Below, piece by piece: positions 10,992 to 22,260 of a DNA stretch of 64,000 nucleotides. The position numbers and the translations under genes were made by a program. This stretch comes from Orthonyx spaldingii. Taxonomy: Eukaryota; Chordata; Aves; Passeriformes; Orthonychidae. The stretch lies in NCBI GenBank assembly GCA_013397795.1, contig VZTJ01003574.1, positions 1,331,345 through 1,395,344 of the forward strand, in the 5' to 3' direction. The stretch's first letter is position 1. Each line of letters opens with the position of its first letter. The notes below the pieces were generated by a model. That model was not told the origin of the DNA and made no database searches. It saw only the letters and a list, made by a program, of their open reading frames with translations.

Positions 10992-13341
10992 TCTTAAAAG
11001 TCCAGCAATGTGGGAGGCCAAAGAGGGGGCCATCAGCAATCCTAAATGAAGCTTTGGCAGGTCTGGATACTGCAGGAGAATTTACTGCGTAGGTTTCTTC
11101 TTCACCTTTTTTCTCCTCTAATGATTCTGCTTTCTGGCATAACAATTACCTACTTTGGATATCAATGTCTATGGGAAAATGGCTCAAGCTAAAATGGTAA
11201 ATTAACTGCTTTGAAGCTTATGTCCCAGATGTCAGTAGTGATAGATTCTGTCGAGTGGTTTCTAGCTAGAAAGACTTTGAGCGGTGTCATTTTTCATGGG
11301 AAAACTTCCCATATGCTTCTCCAAGAGGCTTTTCTGGGCAATTAAGTGACATGCTGTATGCAGAGATAACACGAATTCAGAGAGCTTTTGCACTTCATCT
11401 TCTGTGACACACCATACATGTGATGCCAGTGGTCACCATGGGTTTGGGCCTGGGTCTCATTACTTCTGCAGGAGCAGGGTTTGTCACCCATAACCAACAG
11501 GACTCCTGTGGTGTTTGTTGTATGAATGGCTGTATGAGCATGACACACCATGAAGCTGGGATGTGGGAAGATCTGTGGCAGAGGAAATGCCATCCTACAG
11601 ACAAGGGAGCCCATTGAATGGCATAGTGGGCACCAGGGCCTTTCAGCTCCTGAGCCAATGGGATGTCTGGTAAGAGAGAACACTCTGGACAAGGAGCAGT
11701 TGTTATGGGAGTGAAGACTTTCATGCAACTGAATGGCAACTTCTTTTTTTCTCTTATTGTAACAGACTAATAAGGTTCTTCCAAGGAGCACCTGTCTGTG
11801 TAGGGAAAACCAAAGTGTGCTGCTGTTCACATACTGGGCAACACAACAATGAAATCTGGGGGAAAACTCAGCAAAAATCGACATTTTTAGATGTATGCAG
11901 AGTATTTTGTGGCCCTTGGCAAAGGAAGGGCACAGTATGGATTGTGATTTGGGGGCTTTGAGAGCCCCCCACAGAGATGGCCCTCTGGTGGCACTGGTTG
12001 TTTCAGTCCCTGTGTGGCTCCATCTCCTCCAGGAGTGGAGCCCCGGCGATTTTCCTCGCTTGACTCCTCTGTGCCAGCAGTCCTGAGGTTCCTGCTGCTT
12101 TGCATTACAGCCGTGTGTCAAGAAATCCCAGCTCCTGGGGTCAAGTGCTAAGCATTTGCTTCTTTATCAGATATTTACTTAGGAGGATTTCATTATACTG
12201 AATCTACTAGCTTTGAATAAATTCACATGCAGTAAATTTATTCTCGCTCTTTCTGAAGGGACTTGTATGCTAGAGAAAACTTTGAAGACGACCATTTATA
12301 CCAAAAGCAATTACTTTTGTGGTAATTTTGTATGTATTTTACTGCAGATACTGTATTTCTATTTGACTATGAGCTTTCTCCCAAGTGGCACTGCTGTGCT
12401 GGAAGTAGACAAATTCAGATGCTTGAATTTGTGGTGCCCCAACATTTTCACATTGTTAACATTGAATGTATTTGTCTGTGCACTTACTTGAACAAACTCC
12501 AGCTGTCTGAATAAAGCTACAGGTTGATCTTACCAGAATCCACTTGTAATTGCTCCATGTGAAGTGGGGAGGTGGCGTTGTTTTGTTTTCTTACTGTTGG
12601 TTGATTTTGGTGGGGTTTTTTTTGCAACTCCACTGTGTCAGCCTCTGGTTATTGGATTTCTTGAGCCAGGTGGTAGAAATGTTCTTTCATGATGCTGCAG
12701 AGGGCAGCTCCAAAGCCTCCTCACTCAGTTCATGAGTATCCAGGAACCATACTCTGCAATATGGCTAAGTTGAACTATTGACAGATGCAGCTTACTATAT
12801 GATTTGGAATAATAAACCTGTAAAAAAATTGTTCTGCAAATAACTTCCAAATGTGTGATGGGGCAAAGCTGAATTCTTCACCTCAGCAGCTGGTTTGCTC
12901 CATGCAAACCATAATGTCCTGTACCCAGGAACTCTTGCTGGTGCCTCACTTGCAGCCCTCTGCACCCAGGATCTCCTGCAATCACTTGACCAAGTCCAAA
13001 ACAAATCAGGAGGAAAAGCTCAAGTAAGAATTTAGGCAGTGATAATCCATTAAGTCCTCTCTCCATTGGTTTACTTTACATGCTCTACTTCAGCAGGTAA
13101 GTCTTGGTGGTCCTTGTGATAAGAAAAAGCCATTCTTTGGGGCTGGAGGTTTGGTTTAGCAAAACCATTGGTTGTACAGATATCACTGGAGATAACGGGT
13201 GTCCATCCTACAGCTAAATGTGCCCTTAGCATTTCCAGAGGGCAAACATGCACGACTCCTTCTGAAAATGGACAAGGGAAAACTGGGGGAATGTATACTA
13301 AAGAGAAGCGTGTATATATTAAAACCAGAGGGGTAGAGTTA

Positions 13342-13353
13342 TTTTTTTTTTTT
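13342..13353. repeat. Poly-T run (12)
   Basis: Twelve consecutive T residues. There is no adjacent element whose tail it could be. Confidence 0.9.
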
Positions 13354-15090
13354 CAACATAAATTTCTCATTTACAAGATCTGTTTCATCTAGAAGTGGCT
13401 CATTAACTAGTTTAAAAAAGGAAAACCAAACCAAAAACCTTAAAGAAATGTAGGTCCCTGTTAAACTGCAAATTCTATATTCCATGCTGGATTATTGTTT
13501 TATGGGAACCAGTGATAGTTATGCTGTACGTATCTACATATTTCACCAGAAAGCAAAAACTGTTTTCCAGGGGAAATTATTATACAGAAAAAAAATTAAT
13601 TATAATAAGCTACTTCTATTACAGTATATAATACTTGTGCTCAAGCCTGAATCTGAAATGAACAAAAAATGTGTCATCTGAGCAGCCCTCAACATCCCAG
13701 TCTAAACTTTGTGGCTAGCTTTAACCCTTGCAATAGACTGATGAGGGAGATCACAGAAACCTTCCTATTATTGCTGTAATGAAGTAGACAGAAACATTTA
13801 TCTGAGCATTTCTATGGCATGAGATTGTTGTGGCGTTTTCTGGGCTGTTCATTATCCAGCTAAGCCACTCACATCTGGAGGAATCACACATCCCACTTGA
13901 TTTTTGACCTTTTTCCCTTGCGTGGCATTTGGTTTAGGATTTAATGACAAATAAAAAAATTATTTCTGGATCAGTAGGTCTGTGAAGTTTCAGTTAGTCC
14001 AGATAGGGCACGAACTTGAGCTGGTTTGCTGGCAAAAGGAAGGAAAGACTTTGTGATTCAGGTACAAAGTAGTTGCTCAGGACTTCTGTGGTTGGGTCCT
14101 GTCTCTGTCTTAGCCTGCTCTGGGAACCTGGGCAGGATGTCTGCATCTTCCTGGTGTAGCAATCTATTGATGGATTTCCCTCCCACAGTGAGGATTTCTG
14201 AATTCACATTCAGTGGATGTCAGTAATGCCTGCCAGAGAAAAATCTAGGTACAAACTGCGCATTGTTGGTTATTTTTAAGAGGAAACCAAAAGAAAAATA
14301 AGCACACTGAGAGAGTTTTGTAATTCATGCTTTGAAATTGGCACCTAATAGGTAGAAATTAGCCTGAACTGAAAGCAAAGAAAAACTTTGGGCACAACAG
14401 GGCTTTGCACTACTTTTTGAGAATTTGGGGAGAAGTACATTTTGGCAGATTTCTAGTTTCAGCTTCTCATGTGCTATTATACCCCTCTTCTTGGAGATCC
14501 AGCAAACACTGGAGAAATCACACAGTGAACCCACTTAAATCTTCCCCCTGCCAGGCTTCTAAATGGGGGTCTAAGGCTCAAGCTGCTTCTAGTTTTCATG
14601 GTTTGCCTCAGTTTAAGTTATTTTTCTCATTAAAGACTGAGCAGAAGTGAAATTGGTGCTGTAATAAAAGGTGTCCCTATTTCATAAGGACCTTAACAGC
14701 AGCTGCTGAGGACAAACATTAGCCTAAGAAGGTCTCCAGGGGTTGGCTTTGATGGAGGTAATCTTTCTTGTAATACCATTCCTAATGTGGATCTCTGTTA
14801 GCTATATGTAGTAATTTCTTCCTCTGTATTTGTTCTGGTATATCTCATGGGCTGCTTGTATGTGCTCTAGAATATTTACCGTATTTCTTTCTTTCCATCT
14901 CTTGTGCTGTGATCTGATATAATATGTGTCTGTTGCAGATCTGTTCTCTTCTAAACACGTAGTGTACCTCCTAGTTTCTCCCTTACCCCTTGTAGCAGGT
15001 TTGTCTGTTCCTCCAGTGTCCTTCTCTGAGCACTGCACCTCTGAGCTGAGGGTACATCCAACTGCAGTTGCAGTTCCTGCTCATGGAATG

Positions 15091-15408
15091 GAGCCTCCAA
15101 GAAAAATGGGGAGAGACTATTCACAAGAGTATGGAGTGATAGGACAAGAGGGAGTGGCTTCACACTGAAAGAGAGTAGGCTTATATTAGATATTAAAAAG
15201 AAATTCTTCTCTGTGAGGATGGTGAGGCCCTGGCACAGGTTGCCCAGAGAAGCTGTGACTGCCCCATCCCTGGAAGTGTTCCAGGCCAGGTGGGGATGGT
15301 GCTCTGAGAAACCTGGTCTAGTGAAACGTGTTCCTGCCCATAGCAAGGGGGTTGAAACGAGATGATCTTTGAGGTCCCTTCCAACCCAGACCATTCTGTG
15401 ATTCTGTT
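15091..15408 (+). mobile_element. CR1 LINE, 5'-truncated 3' tail
   Basis: The sequence starts in the last part of CR1 ORF2 ('CCTCCAAGAAAAATGGGGAGAG', TTCACAAGAG, GTGGCTTCACACTGAAAGAG). It runs through 'GCCCTGGCACAGGTTGCCC' into the 3' UTR and ends with CCTTCCAACCCAGACC and two copies of an ATTCTGTG-type octamer. This is the normal structure of a bird CR1, which lacks a poly-A tail. The 3' UTR variant 'GGTGCTCTGAGAAACCTGG..GAAACGAGATGATC' is shared with the copy at 20103-20618. It has no intact reading frame and is inactive. Confidence 0.92.
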
Positions 15409-17539
15409 TGCAGCATTGGGAACAGGAGTGAGAGGGGCAAAAGAGCAATGGTTGCCTCGGTATCTTCTGATTCTCACTGGTGGCTCCTGTGCAGATATGC
15501 CTGCTGTCCAACAGATATTCAGGGGTTCAGCTGTGGTTGCTACAGTCTCAAGCCTGTTGAATTTGGTTCTGGCCTGTTTTCCCAGCCAGCAAATCCCTCC
15601 TGTTTGCTATTCATTTCTCCAGTCCTGACACCAGCTGTTAACAAGTGGCATCTTGATGCTTTGTGATATCTGGAGGTGGTTTAGGAATCTTCTTACTCCT
15701 ACTTCTCTTTCTTTGCATTGCTTTTGCTATATAGATGATACCATAATAGAATAACACTTCACGGAGGAGTCTGTTGGATTTTGTTTTGACTATTACTGCT
15801 TGATTGCATTTGTCATTGTTTTTTCCTGCTTTTTTCTTTTTTTCATGCTTTGGATTTTTTGGTCAAATATTGAGGCATCCTAAACCATGACAGAACAAGT
15901 GTTCTTTAGGAGTAATATCAGAACTCTTGTTCAAGTCTTCCCCTGCCTCTGCACCCCAGAATTCATCATCCTCCCAATGCCTCACTGCTGTGTCTGTGCA
16001 GATGATTTCTTCTGTTTGTCATTTACAGCTGGCCTGCCTGTCTGGCCATTTGTCTAGAAAATCTAGGTAGCTTTCAGACTGGTCAGAGGAATTCCACACC
16101 ACTGACTTAACTGAGCTGTGGGGAACTCTCATCATCTCTGACCTTTTGTTCACTCCAGCTCAACAGAGGGGTGCAGCATTCAGGCTGGGTCTGTGTCACA
16201 TCCATGGTGTGCAAGGAAATCATTCTTGCATCTCTGCTGCTGTCTCTTCTGAAGAGCAGCTCACAGCTGTAATTTCTGCAGTCAGAGGGACTTGGCAAGT
16301 GGGGGATCAACATGATTTTCCCAACTGTCCCAGAGAGGACTCTGGAGATCGCTGGGTGTCAGGCAGTGCCGGACCTTTGCTGCTTTCCTGGGAGACCTGG
16401 GGCTGCATCACCCATCTGTTGTTCCCTAGGAAGGGAAGGGATCCAGCTGACCAAACTCAATCACTTTGTCAATGAGGATAAATAAGGATCATAATCCAAT
16501 TGTTATAGCAATTGCAATGCAGCAAACTCGAGGCAACTTTCCAAAGCTTCTATATTTATACCTCACCCATTTAAAGCAGAAGGAGGCAGACCAGCTTCTG
16601 CCAGTCTTTCCCGAGTCCCAGGCAAATCACGTTGCCAGCTCAGACAAACTTCTTGATGGGTGTCAGTAGGACCACCTCTTTTTCTACGTTTACTGGTATG
16701 CTCTGCCTCTACTGCCAGAGACTGAAGGCTGATGGTGACCTACAAAAAAATAATCAATGCATAATATATAATAAAAGCCTTCTTGGCACCTATAGTTCCC
16801 AGCTGTACAGAATTGACTTCACCCACTCAGTACAAAACGTGTACAACAGGTGGTGATCCATTGCCCATTGTACCAAAACTATGGGAAATCAGAAGTATTT
16901 AATTTAAAGTCAAAGTCCATAGTCCTTTTAATGTGAAAATATAGCATAGCATAGTACTTAGGATTATGGGTGGCTGAAAGTCTATAAGCAAATCTGAAGA
17001 AGATTGATTATTAATTATCAAGTTCTTTCAGGAATTTGTCTTAGTTTTTTTATGTTTCAAATTATGATAACAAGATAATGAAGACAAATTTTCGATAGCT
17101 GTAACTGAAAGCTTGGTACAGGTTGTACTTGAGGCAACAAGGTGTACTTGGGCCATCCTTTGGTTAAATTATTAAATATTCTTGTATCTCATTACTCAGG
17201 TACAGCCAAGTGAAGTCAGCAGCACATCACTTGCAAGGTGGGGGCTAATGTGACCTTGGAACTCCTGTGCAGGTGACTTGTGTGTGATCCACTGGTCCCT
17301 GGCTGATGGGAGTCCTTGATCTGTGTTCTTTTTCCCAGTGTATCAATGCACTGATTATTGATGGAGCTGGATCAGTGCAGTGGGACACCCCAGAGCCAAG
17401 GCTTCCCCCGCAGAGCTGCTGTGCCCCCCTGTGCCATGGTCGGGGCTGCCTGGGCAGCTCAGGGGACACCAAGGTGTCAAGCCCAGAGGACTGATGTCCC
17501 CCTGCTCTCCTCCTACAGACAGACCTGTGTTCCTGTGCT

Positions 17540-18720
17540 CACTGCCAAGTCATGAAATCAATTACAAATTAAAGGCCAGATTCATGAGTTCACTTCAGCT
17601 GCTCTAGTGGTACAAACCAGCTGCAAATTCAGCTTTTATGCTGTTGCTACCTTCCCCAGCTTTTATGTGTTAGCAGCTTTGCTTTTAAAAGCAGTTTTTA
17701 AATGGCTTGAGATTGATGCTTAACTTCAAAGTGCTAACAAATATTGTATTGCAAATTCCTCCTTGGGCTACTCTGTTACTTTTTTTTTTTTTAATAATTT
17801 TGAAAACAATTCTTCAGGGGAAAACTGTGCTAAGGTGAATGATGTTTCTGAGTGTGCACATCAATGCAAAGTGAACAGAGCACTGCCGTGCTAATGATTG
17901 CATCTAAACCCAGGATTTGCACAATTAAGAACACCCATTATGATGTATAATTCTGTTAGGCTAAGGAGCTCTTAGATAAAACCAAAAGAAATCTCAATTC
18001 AAAAACTAGTACCATTTCTCTGCCCTTGTCAGAATTCATGCAATCATGTGAGAGTTTAATTTTTAAGCATTTAAAAAATTAATTGTGGTTATTTTATTGT
18101 TAACTTCATACTCAAAGTACCTATTCTCACTTCTTTTAATAGTAATAAGCAAAAATACAACAATCATGATTAAAGTTTAAGAACTCTCGTTAAGCAGTGT
18201 ATTTCAAAACATAATATATTTTAAAATACAGTCCCACGTTACATAACTACCACACAATTTAATTTTGGATGGTTTCACTGTGCATTTCAGGTTGCAGATA
18301 TTGCTAGCTTTGCAGTCCAGTCTAGTGTTAAAACATCAAATTTCCTGATTCCATCATGCGTGTTCTTTCACAGCTACTTTTAAATATTTCATCCAAAATT
18401 ACTGATATGCCTGCTCTGCTTTATAATGCATTTTGGGGGACTAATGACAACTCTTTGGGGTTTGTAGGGGTTTTCTCATGTTTAAATTGGTAATTACTCT
18501 TCTCACTTAAGTTTTGTCTTAAGATATATTTATTATAACGGAAAGCTTCTGGTGGGAAAAATTGCCCCAGCTTAGTATCTGGTTTAGCAGGTCATTAAAC
18601 AATTGACTTTTCTCTAAAAGCATTCTAACCATGGTTTTTCAAAGTTTGTAAGTGACCATTTCCATATGCCTGCATAAGACAGGTATTGAATCATCTGACA
18701 AGGTAAATCAGAAATCAGAC
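17540..18720. promoter_or_regulatory. AT-rich, homeodomain-site-rich block
   Basis: This roughly 1.2-kb block is free of recognised repeats and rich in ATTA/TAAT cores (TCAATTACAAATTAAAGG, GCTAATGATTGC, AAAATTAATTGTGG, TTTAATTTTGG). Such blocks in introns of neural genes can be conserved enhancers or matrix-attachment-type DNA. Neither is shown here. Confidence 0.2.
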
Positions 18721-19720
18721 AAAGAGAGAGGGGACGAGGGAGGAGAGATTATATAATCCTCTTTACTGGAACAAGTCGAAATCTCACTGTTTTCCCCAAA
18801 TAAGCAATATGCTCTGTCAGCACAACACTAAGGCGTGTGTGTGCATGTTCATCCCAAGCTATTTAGCCATGCATTGGTGTGGTTAATAAGGGTTGGGGGT
18901 AAAAACGCCTTTACATCCATGCAAATGGTCTTCCAAGAAAGGAAACAACTAGAGACCGTTCCCCAGGGTGGATTAAGGGAGGGAATTTGGCTCTTAATTA
19001 GGGAGTTCAGTGGCCTTTGTGCACGGTGTGACTGTGCCTGCCCAGGGCAGGGGTGTGTGCCTGCGGGGGCAGGGGACGTGTTGCAGGCAGTGTTGTGTTG
19101 ATGATGGCTCCTTTGCTCTTGGGAAGATTAACCTATTTTTAGACCAAACTGTTGGTGTGAGGCCAGAAGAAGCCTTCTATCTTTTAGATTTATGGAGGTT
19201 GCCAGGCAGATCTTAAACACTTTCTCTAAGCTGCATTTATTTGTATTTGGCGTCTTTTTTGGAGGCCAAGTTCCCTGTATCTCTTTGGATAGGACCCTCG
19301 ATATTGAAACAGGTCTGGAGTCTGTCAAGTAATCCAATTCATTCAACACTTGGAATTACCGTGCAAAAAAAAGTAATTTATTTTCTAATTATTCTCTGTC
19401 TTGCACAACCGTGCATGGCTGAAGTGTCACTATTTAAAATATTTATCTCTCTCCACTGCGTGATCTGCTCGAAGGCCATGGAGGGGCGATGAAATAAAAG
19501 CACTCTTTCCCAACACAGGCACATTACTTTGACTTGTCTTGGGCTGTTTTGACGTCTCCCTGTAAATACATTTATTTTTCATTAGGATGTTTCTGGGTTT
19601 GCGGCATCCAGGAAAGCCAAAGCCATTACGCTGTTCATCTGTTAGAGACAAAATGAAGATAAACAAGTGTAATGAACTCCCGCTGAAGCCATTTCTCTGT
19701 TGTCTTTCCCTTGCTGCAAG

Positions 19721-19740
19721 TGTGTGTGTGTGTGTGTGTG
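19721..19740. repeat. (TG)10 microsatellite
   Basis: Ten uninterrupted TG units, preceded by AAG and followed by CAGG. Confidence 0.95.
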
Positions 19741-20102
19741 CAGGACCAGCCTCCTCGTGCTGGCTGCATGGGAGAGCTGCTCTCAGTGCTTCCATTCTTC
19801 ATCTGCGAGGAGGATTCAGCTGGGGAGAAGGATTCGGGCTCCAAGTGTGCTGTAGTCCTCGGGTTTTGCTGTTGTGTCTGGAGAGCTCAGGCCTGGGGCA
19901 TCACCTGTAGCTTCCCTGGGGAAGCTGTGGGGTTTAACTTGTGATCTTGCCCCCACAGCAGTTTGCTCCATCCCTCTGCAATGTGTTACAAGGATAAATA
20001 CACTGGAGATGGAAACGTGAGGACAGAACGTCTGTGAGGTCCAAGCAGGTACTGCTGTGGTTGTTGGTGGGGATTGGAGGATCGTGTAGGGGATGACACT
20101 TC

Positions 20103-20618
20103 CATACTGCATCCAGCTCTGGAAGCTGTTCCACCCAACACAGGAAGGACATGGAGCTGTTGGAGCAAGTCCAAGTTCATCAGAGGGATGGAGCACCTCT
20201 CCTATGGGGAAAGGCTGAGAGAACTGGGATTGTTCAACTTGGAGAAGGGCAGGCTTCTGTGTGACCTAATTGTGGCCTTGCAGTACCTGGAGGGAGCCTG
20301 CAAGAAAGATGGAGAGGGATTGTTTACAAGAGCATGGAGTGACAGGAAAAGGAGGAATGGCTTCACACTGAAAGAAAGCAGGTTTAGATTGGATATTAGA
20401 AAAACATTACTGTGGTGAGAAAAAGACAGTGGTGAGGCACTGGTACAGGCTGCCCAGAGAAGCTGTGGATGCCCCATCCCTGGAAGTGTTCCAGGCCAGG
20501 TGGGATGGTGCTCTGAGAAACCTGGTCTAGGGGAAGGTGTCCCTGCCTACAGCAAGGGGGTTGAAACGAGATGATCTTTAAGGTTCCCTCCAACCCAAAA
20601 CATTCCATGATTCCATGA
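20103..20618 (+). mobile_element. CR1 LINE, 5'-truncated, with ORF2 C-terminal remnant
   Basis: The copy begins within ORF2 (ATACTGCATCCAGCTCTGGA). Frame-readable pieces include 'GMEHLSYGERLRELGLF' and 'RFRLDIRK', the usual C-terminus of CR1 ORF2. It continues through GGCACTGGTACAGGCTGCCC and the 3' UTR to CCCTCCAACCC and two ATTCCATG octamers. It belongs to the same 3' UTR variant as 15091-15408. An insertion of a few bases after the 'RKTLLW' part (GAGAAAAAGACAG) breaks the frame. It is inactive. Confidence 0.93.
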
Positions 20619-21210
20619 CAAGTTCACTGCAGGGATTTCTGTTGCAGTCTGGATAGCCTCATCCCAGATATGGGCTCAAAAAAACTCTTGGAGAGCCTGT
20701 GGCATAGTAGCAAAGAGCCAGTATGATTGGAGGTTGGTGGATAGGGAGTTAAAGGCAGCCAGAGACAGGAATATTGTTTGGAGATCAGGGAAAGCTTGGA
20801 AAGGATAGAAAGTAAGCTGCAAAGAGGCATGAAGATGAGAATAAAAATGAAAGCGAATATTGAGCTTTCTAGGGTGGCACATATGCTCTTTCTTCGTCCT
20901 AGTCTTTCCATTATTTCCTATTTATTTGAGCCCTCCCTCATATGCCCATCCCCATCCTTCCAAACTGACTTGCTCATTGAATCTGAGTGAGTTTATGCTG
21001 AATTTTAAAATACCTTCTTTTTCTCCATCTCTAAACTGCTAATCTCTCAGGCTGAGGAATCCTGGGACAAAGAGGAGTCCGCAGAGTGGAACTCTGTAAA
21101 ATTAGCTTTTGCAGCATTAGTGTTTGCACAGTTACAGGCTGAAGCCCTGCACTCCCCCTTCCTGGCAGCCTGCCTCCCTTCCCCGGGGAGGCCAGCACAG
21201 AGTGAGCTGC

Positions 21211-21251
21211 CTTCCTCCTTCTCTTCCTCCTCTTCCTCCTCCTCCTCCCTT
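21211..21251. repeat. (TCC)n-rich pyrimidine tract
   Basis: An imperfect run of CTTCCTCC/TCC units that gives poly-Ser or poly-Glu frames, which are artefacts of the repeat. Confidence 0.85.
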
Positions 21252-22069
21252 GCCACCACCCCTCTGCTGCAAGAGGTGCAGAGGGGAGAACTGGCATCCA
21301 TTCGGACAAGGGTTTAACTTGCGTTATCTCGGGCTTGTCTCCTGTTATTGAAATGTGTTCTCAAATACAGCATAAAATTGAAATTCTAGTGCTGGTGTCA
21401 CATCGTGGGGATGATTAGCTGGGAAAAGAGGGCACATGAGGGGATATTTTTTGGGTGAAACCAAGCTGAGACTTGGCGCATGCTGTGCATTGCTGCCTTG
21501 TGCTGCAAGCCCTCTGATTTTGGCAAGCAATTTAATCCGGAGCATCCATATGCAGGACAGGGATGGGTTTGGAGCAGAAGGAAGGTGCAGAGGTTCCAGG
21601 CTGGTGTAGTGCTGTGATACCCCTGCAGGGAGAGACCTGTCTGTGCCTTTGGGCGATAAGCAGGCGATGAGCGGCTTTGAGTGAGTGGCTTTGAGCCAGT
21701 GGCTGCAGTCACCCAGGGCCCTCTGCCTGGGTGCCTGAGAGAGCAGAACAATAGATGATGCCCTGAAAGCTAATGCTGAGCTCCTTTTGACTGTTTCTTG
21801 TGCTCTCTTCTGCCCAATTTTGGTGTAAGAACAAGGCGCTTCTTTTGAGCACCTTGCTCCAGTTTTCCCTCCTTGCGACTTGCTCTCAGCAAATCACCTA
21901 TTCAAACACCATCCCTAATGCCTGGGCTTCTTTATCCCTCACTGCTTCTACTGTTGTTTATTAACTTGCTCTGCATGGCGTCTGGGGAATTTGTTCATTG
22001 GAAAAGCAAAATGAAGTTGCGTTTCTGCCTAACACATGTAGCAAGGTACTCTCAGCCTGCCGGGCCTTG

Positions 22070-22260
22070 AGCAGCATCCAGCGCTAACGCTGCAAACCCT
22101 CCCCGCTTCCTCTCCCGGCCCCGCTCAGCTGATTGCCTTCTATTTTTCCTTGTGGTGTTGTTATTAATAATCATATACCAATCTCCTCTGACAATCACAA
22201 TCATTTCCTGGGAGAGAGCGAATCCAAGTCAACCACATCCAGCTACCCAGCGAAATGATG
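22070..22260. promoter_or_regulatory. Candidate conserved non-coding element
   Basis: A CpG-retaining GC-rich half (GCGCTAACGCTGC, CCCGGCCCCGC, GCTCAGCTG E-box) joins an AT-rich half with TTATTAATAATCATA, ACAATCACAATCA and AACCACATCC. The abrupt composition change and dense factor-like motifs in repeat-free sequence suggest an enhancer. No conservation data are available. Confidence 0.25.

Larger units (their letters stand above)
8691..15090. other. Unique intronic sequence containing a hairpin and a candidate enhancer
   Basis: No transposon is recognised. Noteworthy items are the palindrome-rich block at 10700-10870 and the 54-base hairpin at 10938-10991, listed separately. A run of 12 T lies at 13342-13353. 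The longest chance frame of the window (259 codons, minus strand) lies at 11342-12121. It shows no known domain, no splice context and an implausible His/Cys/Ser-rich composition. Confidence 0.5.
15409..20102. other. Unique intronic sequence with an AT-rich block
   Basis: Between two CR1 copies I recognise no transposon. The part from about 17540 to 18720 is unusually AT-rich and low in CpG, with many TAAT and ATTA cores, a 13-T run (17780-17792) and a 12-base perfect palindrome GCTTTTAAAAGC (17681-17692). A (TG)10 microsatellite lies at 19721-19740. Confidence 0.5.

Noticed and set aside
14951..15511. 186-codon minus-strand frame
   Set aside because: It runs antisense through the CR1 tail at 15091-15408 and is a by-product of that repeat.
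21047..21317. Frames with poly-Glu or poly-Ser runs
   Set aside because: They are translations of the (TCC)n tract.
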